A stretch of 64,000 nt of DNA from Pseudonocardia sp. ICBG1293 (GTDB lineage: Bacteria > Actinomycetota > Actinomycetes > Mycobacteriales > Pseudonocardiaceae), in assembly GCF_020131355.1 (NCBI RefSeq), contig NZ_JAHLEL010000009.1, positions 186,001 to 250,000 of the forward strand, read 5' to 3'. The translations under genes and the position numbers were made by a program. Below, piece after piece: positions 26,227-35,939 of the stretch. A model generated the notes under the pieces. The model saw nothing but the letters and a program-made list of their open reading frames with translations. It was not told the DNA's origin and searched no databases. Every line of letters begins with the position of its first letter. Position 1 is the first letter of the stretch.

Positions 26227-27309
26227 ATGGAGACCGACACGACCGGCCCGGTCACCGGCGCCGGACCCGCCCGTCCCGGCGCCGGGTTGCCGGTGAACTG
26301 GTCCCTGGCCGCGTCGACGGCGGCCTCGCTGATGCCCGCGGGCCCCCGGACCACCCCGGCGGTGGCGGGCGCGCTGGTGGACCGCCTGCGCACCGACTCC
26401 GCCCGCGCCGAGGGACACGTCCGCGAGGTCACCGGGCTCGGGGCCGACCTGCCGCTGCTTCCAGCCGACGTGCTGGACCGGCCCGCCTGGGCGCGGGCCG
26501 CCGTCGGGGGGATGGAGGCGCTGACCTCCGGCGCCCGGCTGCCCGACTCGCCGTGGCCGCTGCGTGCGGTCACCGCCGCCGGCTCCGGGGTCCAGCTCGG
26601 CGCGCTGCTCGCCTACATGGGCGCCCGGGTACTGGGCCAGTACGACCCGTTCGGTGGCCCCGGCGGGGCGGGCCGGCTCATCGTCGTCGCCCCGAACGTC
26701 TACGCCGCCTCGCGCTCGCTCGACGTCGACGGCGACCAGTTCGGCCTCTGGGTCTGCCTGCACGAGGCCACCCACCGGCTCCAGTTCACCGCGGTGCCCT
26801 GGCTGCGCGACCACTTCGCCGGGCTGGTCACCGAGCTGCTGTCCCTGCAGGAGCCGGACACCGCGCGGCTCGCCCGGCTGCCCGACGCGATCCGCGCGCT
26901 GCGCGGCGAGGACGACCGCAAGGCCGACGTGCTCGCCCTGGTCGAGCTGCTGCAGGGCCCCGAGCAGCGGGCCGTGCTCGACCGGCTGCTGGCCCTGTCC
27001 ACGCTGCTGGAGGGCCACGCGGACCACGTCATGGACGCCGTCGGGCCGGACGTGGTCCCCGACGTCGCGCTCATCCGGCGCCGGTTCACCGAGCGCCGCC
27101 GCGGCGGCGGGCTGATCGACCGGATCCTGCGCGCGCTGCTCGGGGTCGAGGCGAAGATGCGCCAGTACGCCGTCGGCGCCGCGTTCTGCCGGGCGGTCGA
27201 GCGCGAGGCCGGGATGGCCGGGATCAACCGGGCCTGGGAGTCGCCGCAGACCCTGCCGACCCGCGCCGAGCTGGACGACCCCGCCGCGTGGCTGCGCCGC
27301 GTCGGCTGA
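26227..27309 (+). CDS. Zinc-dependent metalloprotease-like protein (DUF2342 family, Rv3626c-like)
   Basis: A 360-residue soluble protein with the zinc motif HEATH at residues 179-183 (CLHEATHRLQF) and a second conserved segment EGHADHVMD about 80 residues later. Both belong to the actinobacterial family first labelled as linked to coenzyme F420 biosynthesis. The proteolytic substrate is not known. ATG 26227 is supported by a nearby -10. It lies between dacB and tilS, the same order as Rv3627c-Rv3626c-Rv3625c. Confidence 0.88.
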   Translation: METDTTGPVTGAGPARPGAGLPVNWSLAASTAASLMPAGPRTTPAVAGALVDRLRTDSARAEGHVREVTGLGADLPLLPADVLDRPAWARAAVGGMEALTSGARLPDSPWPLRAVTAAGSGVQLGALLAYMGARVLGQYDPFGGPGGAGRLIVVAPNVYAASRSLDVDGDQFGLWVCLHEATHRLQFTAVPWLRDHFAGLVTELLSLQEPDTARLARLPDAIRALRGEDDRKADVLALVELLQGPEQRAVLDRLLALSTLLEGHADHVMDAVGPDVVPDVALIRRRFTERRRGGGLIDRILRALLGVEAKMRQYAVGAAFCRAVEREAGMAGINRAWESPQTLPTRAELDDPAAWLRRVG

Positions 27310-27356
27310 CCGGACCGGATCCGTCCGGGGCCGCGGCGGGCCGGGTCCGGCGTGCG

Positions 27357-28424
27357 GTGCGGGCCGCGCTGCAGCGACTGCCCGGTGACGCGGCGGCCGC
27401 TCCGCCGCTGGTCGGCTGCTCGGGCGGCGCCGACTCCACCGCGCTGCTACTCGCCGTCCGGGAGGCGGTCGAGGGGCCGGTGCACGCGGCCGTCGTCGAC
27501 CACGGGCTGCAGGACGGGTCCGCGGAGCGGTCGGCCGAGCTCGCCGCGTGGCTGCGGGGACTCGGGGTGGCCGCGGAGGTGCACCCGGTCGTCGTCGGTG
27601 CCACGGGCGGGCCGGAGGGCGCGGCCCGGGCCGCCCGGTACGCGGCGCTGCGGGCGGCGCGGCCGTCGCCGTCGTCGCCGGTGCTGCTCGGACACACCCT
27701 CGACGACCAGGCCGAGACCGTCCTGCTGGGACTCGGCCGGGGCTCCGGGGCCCGATCGTTGTCCGGGATGCGGGAGTGGTCCGAGCCGTGGTCGCGCCCG
27801 CTGCTGGGGGTGCGCCGGGCCGACACCGTCGCGGTGTGCGCCGCCGCGGGCGTCGAGGTCTGGGCCGACCCGCACAACGGCGACCCCCGCTTCGCCCGGT
27901 CCCGGCTGCGCCACGAGGTGCTGCCGCTGCTGGAGGAGGTCCTGGGCGGTGGGGTCGCGGCCGCGCTGGCCCGCACCGCCGACCAGCTCCACGACGACGA
28001 CGCCGCCCTCTCCGCCGCTGCCGCCCGGTTGCTGGTCCCGGCCCGGGTGGCCACGGACGGTGAGCGGGCGGCGCCGGCGGGGACGCCGGCGCCGGGTGAT
28101 CCCGGTGACAGCGGACCACCACGGGGTGCCGTCCCGGTGGACCCCACCGACCCCGTCGCGGGGGCCGGTGGGGGTGTCGACTGCGCGCTCGACGTGGCGG
28201 TACTGGCCGGTGCCGAGCCCGCCGTACGACGCCGGGTCCTGCGGGAATGGCTCACCGGGGCGGGCGTGCGCGCGCTCACCGACGCGCAGCTGCGCGCCGC
28301 CGACGATCTCGTCGGGGCCTGGCGGGGGCAGGGCGGACCCGCGCTGGGCGGCGGCTTGGAGCTGACCCGCGCCCGTGGCAGGCTCGTGCTGCGCCGCCGC
28401 AGCCGGCCGCGTGACCGGGCGTGA
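27357..28424 (+). CDS. tilS: tRNA(Ile)-lysidine synthetase
   Basis: Converts the wobble cytidine of tRNA-Ile(CAU) to lysidine with ATP and lysine, which is essential for reading AUA. The PP-loop SGGADS is near the N terminus, with [21 protein letters not shown] and a DPHN...[10 protein letters not shown] segment. The C-terminal half is divergent and Pro/Gly-rich. The start is uncertain. GTG 27357 gives a slightly short N terminus, while a CTG at 27306 overlapping the previous stop (CTGA) would add 17 residues. No good ribosome site is visible for either. Confidence 0.9.
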   Translation: MRAALQRLPGDAAAAPPLVGCSGGADSTALLLAVREAVEGPVHAAVVDHGLQDGSAERSAELAAWLRGLGVAAEVHPVVVGATGGPEGAARAARYAALRAARPSPSSPVLLGHTLDDQAETVLLGLGRGSGARSLSGMREWSEPWSRPLLGVRRADTVAVCAAAGVEVWADPHNGDPRFARSRLRHEVLPLLEEVLGGGVAAALARTADQLHDDDAALSAAAARLLVPARVATDGERAAPAGTPAPGDPGDSGPPRGAVPVDPTDPVAGAGGGVDCALDVAVLAGAEPAVRRRVLREWLTGAGVRALTDAQLRAADDLVGAWRGQGGPALGGGLELTRARGRLVLRRRSRPRDRA

Positions 28425-28482
28425 CCGCGGGCCCGGTGAAGGCGTCGACCGGGCCGTCACACGGTCCGTGCGAGGGGGTCGG

Positions 28483-29043
28483 GTGTACGACGGGGACATC
28501 TCCTCGGTGCTGGTCACCGAGGAGCAGGTGCGCGAGAAGACCGCGGAGCTGGCGCAGCAGATCGCCGGGGACTACGCCGATCTCGTGCGCGACGGCCGCG
28601 AGTCCGACCTCGTGCTGATCGGCGTCCTCAAGGGCGCCGTCATGTTCATGACCGACTTCGCCCGCGCGCTGCCCATCCCGGCCCAGCTGGAGTTCATGGC
28701 GGTCAGCTCCTACGGCTCGTCGACCTCGTCGTCGGGGGTCGTGCGGATCCTCAAGGACCTCGACCGCGACATCGCGGGGCGGCACGTGCTGATCGTCGAG
28801 GACATCATCGACTCCGGGCTGACGCTGAACTGGCTGCTGGGCAACCTGCAGACCCGCTCGCCGGCGTCGCTGGAGGTCGTGACGCTGCTGCGCAAGCCGG
28901 ACGCGGTGAAGGTGGACGTGCCGGTCCGCTACGTCGGATTCGACATCCCGAACGAGTTCGTCGTCGGCTACGGCCTCGACTACGCCGAGCGCTACCGCGA
29001 CCTGCCCTACATCGGCACGCTCGACCCGTCGGTCTACGCCTGA
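28483..29043 (+). CDS. hpt: Hypoxanthine phosphoribosyltransferase
   Basis: A 186-residue purine-salvage enzyme that makes IMP/GMP from hypoxanthine/guanine and [17 protein letters not shown] is the pyrophosphate loop, SSYGSST the flexible loop, and [11 protein letters not shown] (residues 106-116) the PRPP signature. LRKPDA and [20 protein letters not shown] complete the fold. GTG 28483 follows GAGGGGG. It comes after tilS, as in many actinobacteria, and converges with the serine protease gene. Confidence 0.95.
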   Translation: MYDGDISSVLVTEEQVREKTAELAQQIAGDYADLVRDGRESDLVLIGVLKGAVMFMTDFARALPIPAQLEFMAVSSYGSSTSSSGVVRILKDLDRDIAGRHVLIVEDIIDSGLTLNWLLGNLQTRSPASLEVVTLLRKPDAVKVDVPVRYVGFDIPNEFVVGYGLDYAERYRDLPYIGTLDPSVYA

Positions 29044-29065
29044 GGACCGGCCCGGCCGCGGCGGC

Positions 29066-30076
29066 TCAGCCGAGACCGGGCCCGGCCGGGGTCGCCAGCG
29101 CCCGCGGGTCCACCCCGGGCGGGGCCGCGGTGAACGCGGGTCCACCCGCGAGCGCCAGGCCGGCGGGGCCGTCGGTGCGCGTGGCGTAGTCCAGCGCCCT
29201 GCCCAGGTCGGTGTACTCGACGCTGGGCAGGTCGTCGGTGGTGGTGAGGCTGGACAGCACCCCGATCGCGCGGCCCTGGGCGTCGAGCAGCGGGCTGCCC
29301 GACTCCCCGGCCACCCCGTCCTGCACGGCGAAGACCGCGTGGCCCCAGCCGCCGCCGACCTCGGCGGCGGCCGCGCCGGACCGCACCCCGACCGCCCGCC
29401 CGCCGTCGGCACCCGGCGGGTTGGTCAGGCCGTAGACCGGCGTGCCCGCGGGCAGCGGCACGGTGCGGACCCCGGCGGGACCGCCGAAGAACGGCACCGC
29501 GGACCCCACCGAGGGGCGGGCGCCGGTGGGGAGTTCGACGAGTGCGAGGTCGTTGTAGGCGCAGGCGTCGGGGTCGCGCTCCCCCCGGGCCTGCATGGTG
29601 TTCCACGAGCTCCAGGCCAGGGTCCCGGTGACCGTGCCGTCGCGGCCGTGCACGAGCACCGGCGTGCCCAGCGGCACCGCGTCGGAGGTGCAGCCGTCGG
29701 TCTCTGTCTCGTCGCCGGTGCCGCCGCAGTGCGCGGCCTGGCCGAGGAAGGTGCGCTCGCCCGCGGTGAACACGAACCCGGCCGTGCACAGGCCTGCCCC
29801 GGTGGTCTCGGTCACGGTGCCCGGTCCGATCGACGCGGGACCCGCCACGACGGCCGGGAACGGCGCCGGGTCGCCCGCCTCGGCCCGTGCGGTGGTGGCC
29901 GGCGGGGCGGGCGCGACCGGCGGGGTCGGCGCGGACACCGCGGGCGGCGCGATCGCGGGCACCGCGACGGCCGTCCCCGCCGGCATGGTGAACACCGCCA
30001 GTGCCGCCGCGGCGGCGAGACCGGTGGCGAGCACCGACACCGTCCGCCGGGGTCCGGCCACCGTGTCCCGTGCCAT
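29066..30076 (-). CDS. Secreted trypsin-like serine protease (S1 family)
   Basis: A 336-residue exported protein. Its N-terminal signal peptide runs [16 protein letters not shown] to about residue 38, followed by a Pro/Ala-rich pro-region. The catalytic triad is visible: H116 in GQAAHC, D176 in YNDLALVEL and S259 in GESGSPL. GESGS differs slightly from the classical GDSGGP. Cysteines near residues 97/117 and 129/172 could form disulfides. ATG 30076 has GGGAGGGA upstream. It is divergent from ftsH across a 344-bp gap. Confidence 0.88.
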   Translation of the reverse strand: MARDTVAGPRRTVSVLATGLAAAAALAVFTMPAGTAVAVPAIAPPAVSAPTPPVAPAPPATTARAEAGDPAPFPAVVAGPASIGPGTVTETTGAGLCTAGFVFTAGERTFLGQAAHCGGTGDETETDGCTSDAVPLGTPVLVHGRDGTVTGTLAWSSWNTMQARGERDPDACAYNDLALVELPTGARPSVGSAVPFFGGPAGVRTVPLPAGTPVYGLTNPPGADGGRAVGVRSGAAAAEVGGGWGHAVFAVQDGVAGESGSPLLDAQGRAIGVLSSLTTTDDLPSVEYTDLGRALDYATRTDGPAGLALAGGPAFTAAPPGVDPRALATPAGPGLG

Positions 30077-30420
30077 CCGATCGTCCCTCCCGACCCGCAG
30101 ACCATCGCCGCTGGACCGGACGGAGCAGGCGCCGCTGCCCTCCGCCGCCGTCCGGGTACCGAGCGTGCTGCACAGTTGTCCCACACCACGGCGTCGCCGT
30201 GTGCGCCGGGACACCCCTGTGGGGGAACCGGGCAGGTCGTCGGTTCGTTCACCGAGCGGCCGCCCGCTCACCGGGCGGTCCGGCCAGGTCCGTCCGGAGC
30301 ACTCCACCCACCGTGGGGCTATCCTGGCGGGTCAGGGCCCTCCGGCGGGGCGGTACACCGTCCGCCGCCGCTGCCGAGAACCACTCCCGGGAAGGTGAAG
30401 GCCACCCAGGCCGACGTTGC
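30077..30420. other. Divergent intergenic region between serine protease and ftsH
   Basis: No gene is evident in these 344 bp. A possible ftsH -10, TATCCT, is at 30320-30325, giving a leader of about 90 nt. A small G-rich hairpin-like stretch lies near 30210-30235. Nothing else is recognised. Confidence 0.4.
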
Positions 30421-32958
30421 ATGGACCGCAAGCGCCTGCTCCGCAACCCGCTGATCTGGATCCTCGTCGCACTCCTGATCTATCTGGGGTTCAGCCAGCT
30501 CTTCGACGACACCCGCGGGTACAGCGAGGTCGCGACGTCGGTCGCGCTCTCCCAGGTCCAGTCGGGGAACGTCAAGGACGCCCTCGTCGAGGACCGTGAG
30601 CAGCAGCTCCGGCTCACGCTCGACCGCCCGATCGAGGTCGACGGCACCGAGACCACCCAGATCCTCGCCCAGTACCCGGCGCAGATCTCCGGCCAGATCT
30701 TCGACCAGGTCCGCCAGGTCCCCGGGATCGCCGAGTACGACACCGTGGTCCGCCAGGACTCGTTCCTCTCCACGCTGCTGATCACGATGATCCCGCTGGC
30801 GCTGGTCCTGATCCTGCTGTTCTGGTTCCTGAACAACGCCCAGGGCGGCGGGAACCGGGTCATGAGCTTCGGCAAGTCCAAGGCCAAGCAGCTGAACAAG
30901 GACATGCCGAAGAACACGTTCGCGGACGTGGCGGGCGCCGACGAGGCGGTCGAGGAGCTCTACGAGATCAAGGACTTCCTGCAGAACCCGGGCCGCTACC
31001 AGGCCCTGGGCGCGAAGATCCCGAAGGGCGTCCTGCTCTACGGCCCGCCCGGCACCGGCAAGACGCTGCTGGCCCGCGCGGTGGCCGGTGAGGCGGGCGT
31101 GCCGTTCTACACGATCTCCGGTTCGGACTTCGTCGAGATGTTCGTCGGTGTCGGCGCCTCCCGGGTGCGCGACCTGTTCGAGCAGGCCAAGCAGAACGCG
31201 CCCTGCATCATCTTCGTCGACGAGATCGACGCGGTCGGCCGCCAGCGCGGCGCCGGCCTCGGCGGCGGGCACGACGAGCGCGAGCAGACCCTGAACCAGC
31301 TGCTCGTGGAGATGGACGGCTTCGACGCCCGCGGCGGCATCATCCTGATCGCCGCGACGAACCGGCCGGACATCCTGGACCCGGCGCTGCTGCGCCCGGG
31401 CCGGTTCGACCGGCAGATCCCGGTCGGTGCCCCCGACCTGGCGGGTCGCCGCGCGATCCTGTCGGTGCACTCCAAGGGCAAGCCCTTCGCCGACGACGTC
31501 GACCTCGAGTCGCTGGCCAAGCGCACGGTGGGGATGTCCGGCGCCGACCTGGCCAACGTGATCAACGAGGCCGCACTGCTGACCGCCCGAGAGCACGGGA
31601 CGCTGATCAACGGTGCCGCGCTGGAGGAGTCGGTGGACCGCGTCGTCGGCGGCCCGAAGCGCAAGTCGAAGATCGTCTCCGAGCGCGAGAAGAAGATCAC
31701 CGCCTACCACGAGGGCGGGCACGCGCTGGCCGCGTGGGCGATGCCGGACCTGGAGCCGGTCTACAAGCTCACGATCCTGCCGCGCGGGCGCACCGGCGGG
31801 CACGCGCTCGTCGTCCCCGAGGACGACAAGGGCCTCATGACCCGCGCCGAGATGATCGCGCGGCTGGTGTTCGCGATGGGTGGGCGCTCGGCCGAGGAGC
31901 TCGTGTTCCACGAGCCCACCACCGGGGCGTCCTCCGACATCGACCAGGCGACCAAGATCGCCCGCGCGATGGTCACGGAGTACGGCATGAGCGCCAAGCT
32001 CGGCGCCGTCCGCTACGGCCGCGAGCAGGGCGATCCGTTCCTCGGCCGCTCGATGGGCAACCAGGCCGACTACTCGCTGGAGATCGCCCACGAGATCGAC
32101 GAGGAGGTGCGCAAGCTCATCGAGGCCGCGCACACCGAGGCGTGGGAGATCCTGAACACCTACCGCGACGTCCTCGACGACCTCGTGCTGGAGCTCCTGG
32201 ACAAGGAGACCCTCAACCGCAAGGACCTCGAGCGGATCTTCGGGTCGGTGGAGAAGCGGCCGCGGATCACCGCGTTCGACGACTTCGGTGTGCGGACGCC
32301 GTCGGAGAAGCCGCCGATCAAGACCCGGCGCGAGCTGGCGCACGAGCGCGGCGAGGTCCTGCCGCCCGAGCAGGACGAGCGCACCCCGGTCGAGGTCGGC
32401 TCGGCCAACGGCTACGGCGACGCTCCCGGCACGCCGGGTGCCTCCCCGTTCCCGGCGGGCGGCCCGGTCCCGAGCCGGCCCGACGCGCCGGACGACGGCG
32501 GCTACGGCTCGGGCAACGGTGGTCACGGCGGCGGGAACGGCTCGGGCAACGGCGGGAACGGGCACGGTGCCCCCGGAAACGGTGCGCCCGGCAACGGCGC
32601 CCCCGGAAACGGTGCCCCCGGCCACGGCGCTCCCGGCAACGGTGCCCCGGGCAACGGGTACGGCGCCCCGGCGCACGGCTACGGCCAGGCCGGGTCCTAC
32701 GGCGGCCCGGGCCGGCCCCCACCGCCCGCCGTCGCCCCGAACTACGGCGCACCGCCGGACTGGCGGCCCGCGACGACCCCCCAGGGGCAGAGCTGGCCGC
32801 CGCCGAACTGGGCGCAGCCACGGCACCAGGGCGGGCCCTCGTCCGGCCCGGCGCCGGGCAACGGCAACGGTGCACACGGCGGCGGCACGCCGGGCGGTGC
32901 GGAGGACCCCGGCGCCGGCGAGCAGCGGCGCGGACACGACCCGGAGGCAGGACACTGA
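30421..32958 (+). CDS. ftsH: ATP-dependent zinc metalloprotease FtsH, with long Gly/Asn/Pro tail
   Basis: An 845-residue membrane-anchored AAA+ protease that degrades membrane and regulatory proteins. TM1 is at about residues 11-28 and TM2 near 120-137. Walker A is GPPGTGKT (208-215), Walker [11 protein letters not shown], then the second region of homology, and the zinc site HEGGH begins at H430 with a downstream acidic ligand. The protease domain ends near residue 640. The remaining 200 residues are a low-complexity tail with repeated GAPGN units (nt about 32560-32660). It heads the folate operon; folE begins at or just after its stop. Confidence 0.96.
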   Translation: MDRKRLLRNPLIWILVALLIYLGFSQLFDDTRGYSEVATSVALSQVQSGNVKDALVEDREQQLRLTLDRPIEVDGTETTQILAQYPAQISGQIFDQVRQVPGIAEYDTVVRQDSFLSTLLITMIPLALVLILLFWFLNNAQGGGNRVMSFGKSKAKQLNKDMPKNTFADVAGADEAVEELYEIKDFLQNPGRYQALGAKIPKGVLLYGPPGTGKTLLARAVAGEAGVPFYTISGSDFVEMFVGVGASRVRDLFEQAKQNAPCIIFVDEIDAVGRQRGAGLGGGHDEREQTLNQLLVEMDGFDARGGIILIAATNRPDILDPALLRPGRFDRQIPVGAPDLAGRRAILSVHSKGKPFADDVDLESLAKRTVGMSGADLANVINEAALLTAREHGTLINGAALEESVDRVVGGPKRKSKIVSEREKKITAYHEGGHALAAWAMPDLEPVYKLTILPRGRTGGHALVVPEDDKGLMTRAEMIARLVFAMGGRSAEELVFHEPTTGASSDIDQATKIARAMVTEYGMSAKLGAVRYGREQGDPFLGRSMGNQADYSLEIAHEIDEEVRKLIEAAHTEAWEILNTYRDVLDDLVLELLDKETLNRKDLERIFGSVEKRPRITAFDDFGVRTPSEKPPIKTRRELAHERGEVLPPEQDERTPVEVGSANGYGDAPGTPGASPFPAGGPVPSRPDAPDDGGYGSGNGGHGGGNGSGNGGNGHGAPGNGAPGNGAPGNGAPGHGAPGNGAPGNGYGAPAHGYGQAGSYGGPGRPPPPAVAPNYGAPPDWRPATTPQGQSWPPPNWAQPRHQGGPSSGPAPGNGNGAHGGGTPGGAEDPGAGEQRRGHDPEAGH

Positions 32959-33605
32959 GCACGTCGACGACGGACGGGCCCTCCGCACCGGTGGAGTCCG
33001 CCGCGGTGGCGGACGGGGCTCCCCGGGCCGTCCCCGGTGGGATCGACCTGGACCGGGCGGAGCGTGCGGTCCGGGAGCTGTTGATCGCGGTCGGGGAGGA
33101 CCCGGACCGCGAGGGCCTCAAGGAGACACCGGCCCGGGTCGCGCGCGCCTACGGCGAGATCTTCGCCGGGCTGTTCGTGGACCCGGACACGGTGCTGGAG
33201 AAGACCTTCGACGAGGGTCACGGCGAGCTGGTGCTCGTCAAGGACATCCCGATGTTCTCCACCTGCGAGCACCACCTCGTGCCGTTCCACGGGGTGGCCC
33301 ACGTCGGCTACATCCCGGCCGTCGACGGCCAGGTCACCGGCCTGTCCAAGCTGGCCCGGGTGGTCGACCTGTACGCCAAGCGCCCGCAGGTGCAGGAGCG
33401 GCTGACCGCACAGATCGCCGACGCGCTGGTGCGCAAGCTGAACCCGCGCGCGGTGATCGTCGTGCTGGAGGCCGAGCACCTGTGCATGGCCATGCGCGGG
33501 ATCCGCAAGCCCGGCTCGCGCACCACGACCTCGGCGGTGCGCGGCCTGTTCAAGAGCTCGGCGACCTCCCGCGCGGAGGCGCTGTCGCTGATCAGGGGGC
33601 GCTGA
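32955..33605 (+). CDS. folE: GTP cyclohydrolase I (start codon unusual)
   Basis: Makes dihydroneopterin triphosphate from GTP, the first step of folate synthesis. Present are [20 protein letters not shown], the zinc ligands in [10 protein letters not shown] and EHLCM, and the C-terminal [11 protein letters not shown]. The start is ambiguous. A CTG at 32955 overlaps the ftsH stop as CTGA and has GGAGG at good spacing. The first canonical start is GTG 32991, which has no obvious ribosome site. The 36-residue leader would be variable in either case. The rest of the folate operon follows directly. Confidence 0.92.
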   Translation: MSTSTTDGPSAPVESAAVADGAPRAVPGGIDLDRAERAVRELLIAVGEDPDREGLKETPARVARAYGEIFAGLFVDPDTVLEKTFDEGHGELVLVKDIPMFSTCEHHLVPFHGVAHVGYIPAVDGQVTGLSKLARVVDLYAKRPQVQERLTAQIADALVRKLNPRAVIVVLEAEHLCMAMRGIRKPGSRTTTSAVRGLFKSSATSRAEALSLIRGR

Positions 33606-33606
33606 C

Positions 33607-34485
33607 GTGGTCGCCCCCGGCGGGGCGCTGCCCGAGCTCGGCCGCTGCGCGGTCATGGGGATCCTGAACGTCACCCCCGACTCGTTCTCCGACGGCGGCC
33701 GCTACGTCGACCGCTCGCACGCGGTCGCGCACGGCGTCGCCATGCGCGATGCCGGTGCCGACCTCGTCGACGTCGGCGGCGAGTCGACCCGGCCCGGCGC
33801 GGAGCGGATCGATGCGGACACCGAGCGGGACCGTGTCCTGCCGGTGGTGCGTGAGCTGGTCGCCGAAGGGGTGCGGGTCAGCGTCGACACGACCCGGTCC
33901 GCGGTCGCACAGGCCTGCGTCGAGGCCGGCGCGGCGATGGTCAACGACGTCTCCGGCGGCCTGGCCGACCCGCGGATGGCCGCGGTCGTGGCCGAGTCCC
34001 GGACGCCGTGGGTGATCATGCACTGGCGTGGGCACAGCGCGGGCATGCAGCAGCTCGCGGGGTACGAGGACGTGATCGGCGAGGTCCGGTCCGAGCTCGT
34101 CGCCCGGGTCGACCACGCCGTGATGGCCGGGGTGGACCCCGGCCGGATCGTGCTCGACCCCGGCCTCGGGTTCGCCAAGAACGCCTCGCACAACTGGGCG
34201 CTGCTGCGCCGCCTCGACGTGTTCGTCGACCTGGGGTTCCCGGTGCTGGTGGGGGCGTCGCGCAAGCGGTTCCTCGGGGAGCTGCTGGCCTCGGCCGAGG
34301 GACAGCCGCGTCCACCGTCGGGCCGGGACATCGCGACCGCGGCGGTCAGCGCGCTCGCCGCCAACGCGGGCGCCTGGGGCGTGCGGGTGCACGACGTCGA
34401 GGCCACGATGGACGCCATCGCGGTCGCCGCCGCCTGCCGGCTCGGCGCCTCGCGCGCCCGTACCCCACGGGAGACCGGCCGGTGA
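33607..34485 (+). CDS. folP: Dihydropteroate synthase
   Basis: A 292-residue TIM-barrel enzyme that joins p-aminobenzoate to dihydropterin pyrophosphate; it is the sulfonamide target. Motifs are [53 protein letters not shown] and [13 protein letters not shown] 33607 starts one base after the folE stop. Its own stop overlaps the GTG of folB. Confidence 0.96.
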   Translation: MVAPGGALPELGRCAVMGILNVTPDSFSDGGRYVDRSHAVAHGVAMRDAGADLVDVGGESTRPGAERIDADTERDRVLPVVRELVAEGVRVSVDTTRSAVAQACVEAGAAMVNDVSGGLADPRMAAVVAESRTPWVIMHWRGHSAGMQQLAGYEDVIGEVRSELVARVDHAVMAGVDPGRIVLDPGLGFAKNASHNWALLRRLDVFVDLGFPVLVGASRKRFLGELLASAEGQPRPPSGRDIATAAVSALAANAGAWGVRVHDVEATMDAIAVAAACRLGASRARTPRETGR

Positions 34486-34847
34486 GCGACCGGATCGTGC
34501 TGCGCGGACTGCGGGTCCGCGGGAACCACGGCGTCTTCGACCACGAGCGCCGCGACGGCCAGGAGTTCGTCGTCGACCTGGTGGTGCACGCCGACCTCGC
34601 CCCCGCCGCCGCCTCGGACGACCTGGCCGACACCCTGCACTACGGCGAGCTCGCCGAGCTGGCCGCGGGCGTCGTCGGCGGCCCGGCCCGCGACCTCATC
34701 GAGGCCGTCGCCGGGGAGATCGCGCAGGCCGTGCTGGACTTCGACGCGCGGATCGCCGCGGTCGAGGTGACGTTGCACAAGCCGTCGGCGCCGATCCCGC
34801 TGACCTTCGACGACGTCGCGGTCGTCCTGACCCGGAGCCGGGCGTGA
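34482..34847 (+). CDS. folB: Dihydroneopterin aldolase
   Basis: A 121-residue enzyme that splits dihydroneopterin to the hydroxymethyl pterin used by FolK. Visible motifs are [20 protein letters not shown] with the active-site residues, the LHYGEL segment (in place of the usual DTLDY), [11 protein letters not shown] and the terminal [13 protein letters not shown]. The GTG start overlaps the folP stop, and its stop overlaps folK (GTGA), so the folate genes are translationally coupled. Confidence 0.95.
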   Translation: MSDRIVLRGLRVRGNHGVFDHERRDGQEFVVDLVVHADLAPAAASDDLADTLHYGELAELAAGVVGGPARDLIEAVAGEIAQAVLDFDARIAAVEVTLHKPSAPIPLTFDDVAVVLTRSRA

Positions 34848-35359
34848 CCCGCGCGGTCCTGTCCCTCGGTTCCAACCTGGGCGACCGGGCCGCGCACCTG
34901 CGCACGGTCGTCGCCGACCTGGGGACGGCGGTCGTGGCGGTGTCGCCGGTGTTCGAGACGGCGCCGTGGGGCGTCGTCGACCAACCGGACTTCCTGAACG
35001 CGGTGCTCGTCGCCGACGACCCGGCGCTGGACGCCCGGGGCTGGCTGCGCCGCGGACGGGCCCTCGAGGACGCCTCGGGGCGGGTCCGCGAGCAGCGGTG
35101 GGGACCGCGCACCCTCGACGTCGACGTCGTGCAGGTGACCGACGACGGCGCCCCGGTCGTCTCCGACGACCCGGAGCTGCTCCTGCCGCACCCGGGCACC
35201 CCCGAGCGGGCCACCGTGCTGCTGCCGTGGCTGCTCGCCGAGCCCGGCGCCGTGCTGCACGGGCACGGCCCGGTCGCCGACCTGCTGGACCGGCTCGGCC
35301 CGGACGGGACCGCGGGCGTGCACCGCCGCGACGACGTCGTGCTGCGGGCCCCGGCGTGA
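34844..35359 (+). CDS. folK: 2-amino-4-hydroxy-6-hydroxymethyldihydropteridine pyrophosphokinase
   Basis: A 171-residue kinase that activates hydroxymethyl dihydropterin with [16 protein letters not shown] opens the protein; [30 protein letters not shown] and the metal-binding [17 protein letters not shown] follow. It overlaps folB at the start and the DUF3180 gene at the end, both by 4 nt. Confidence 0.96.
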   Translation: MTRAVLSLGSNLGDRAAHLRTVVADLGTAVVAVSPVFETAPWGVVDQPDFLNAVLVADDPALDARGWLRRGRALEDASGRVREQRWGPRTLDVDVVQVTDDGAPVVSDDPELLLPHPGTPERATVLLPWLLAEPGAVLHGHGPVADLLDRLGPDGTAGVHRRDDVVLRAPA

Positions 35360-35892
35360 CCGCGAGCGGGCCGGGCGGACGGGACGCCGGTCGCGGCCCC
35401 GGTGGTGACCCGCGCCCGACGGTGCGCCCGACCCGGGTCCGCGACGTCGCCGCGATCGCCGTGGTGGCAGCACTGCTGGGGAACATCGGGGTCCAGCTGA
35501 CCTACGGGATGCTGCCGACGCTGCCGGTCGCGGCCGCGGTGGTCGTCGTGGTGCTCGCCGTCGCCGAGGTGGCGGGCGGGGTGGTGCTGCGCCGCCGGAT
35601 CGAGCGCCGCAACGGCGCCGCCCCGGTGCCACCGCTCGTCGCGGCCCGGGCGGTTCTGGTCGCCAAGGCGTCCGCGATCGGGGGCGCGGTGGTCACCGGG
35701 CTGTGGGTGGGGGTGCTGATGCACACCCTGCCGCTGTCCCCGGTCGTGGTGGCCGCGTTCCGCGACAGCGTCGTCGCCGGGATCGGTGTGGTCAGTGCGT
35801 TGCTGCTGGTCGGTGCCGGGTTCTGGCTGGAGTACTGCTGCCGGGCCCCCGACGATCCGGACGACACCGACGGTGGGATCCGCACCGGCTGA
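35356..35892 (+). CDS. DUF3180 membrane protein
   Basis: A 178-residue integral membrane protein of unknown function that almost always follows folK in actinobacteria (Rv3605c position). Four hydrophobic segments are seen: VRDVAAIAVVAALLGNIGVQL, LPVAAAVVVVVLAVAEVAGG, a third around KASAIGGAVVTGLWVGVL, and VVAGIGVVSALLLVGAGFWLE. It starts at GTG 35356 inside the folK stop. Confidence 0.88.
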   Translation: MTASGPGGRDAGRGPGGDPRPTVRPTRVRDVAAIAVVAALLGNIGVQLTYGMLPTLPVAAAVVVVVLAVAEVAGGVVLRRRIERRNGAAPVPPLVAARAVLVAKASAIGGAVVTGLWVGVLMHTLPLSPVVVAAFRDSVVAGIGVVSALLLVGAGFWLEYCCRAPDDPDDTDGGIRTG

Positions 35893-35925
35893 GGCGCGTC
35901 CCCCGCGCGGGCGGGGGTGGTTCTC

Positions 35926-35931
35926 TACGCT
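35926..35931 (+). promoter_or_regulatory. -10 element of the PrsW-family gene (leaderless)
   Basis: TACGCT lies eight bases before ATG 35940, so a new transcript probably begins here rather than continuing from the folate operon. Confidence 0.5.
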
Positions 35932-35939
35932 GGACCGTC

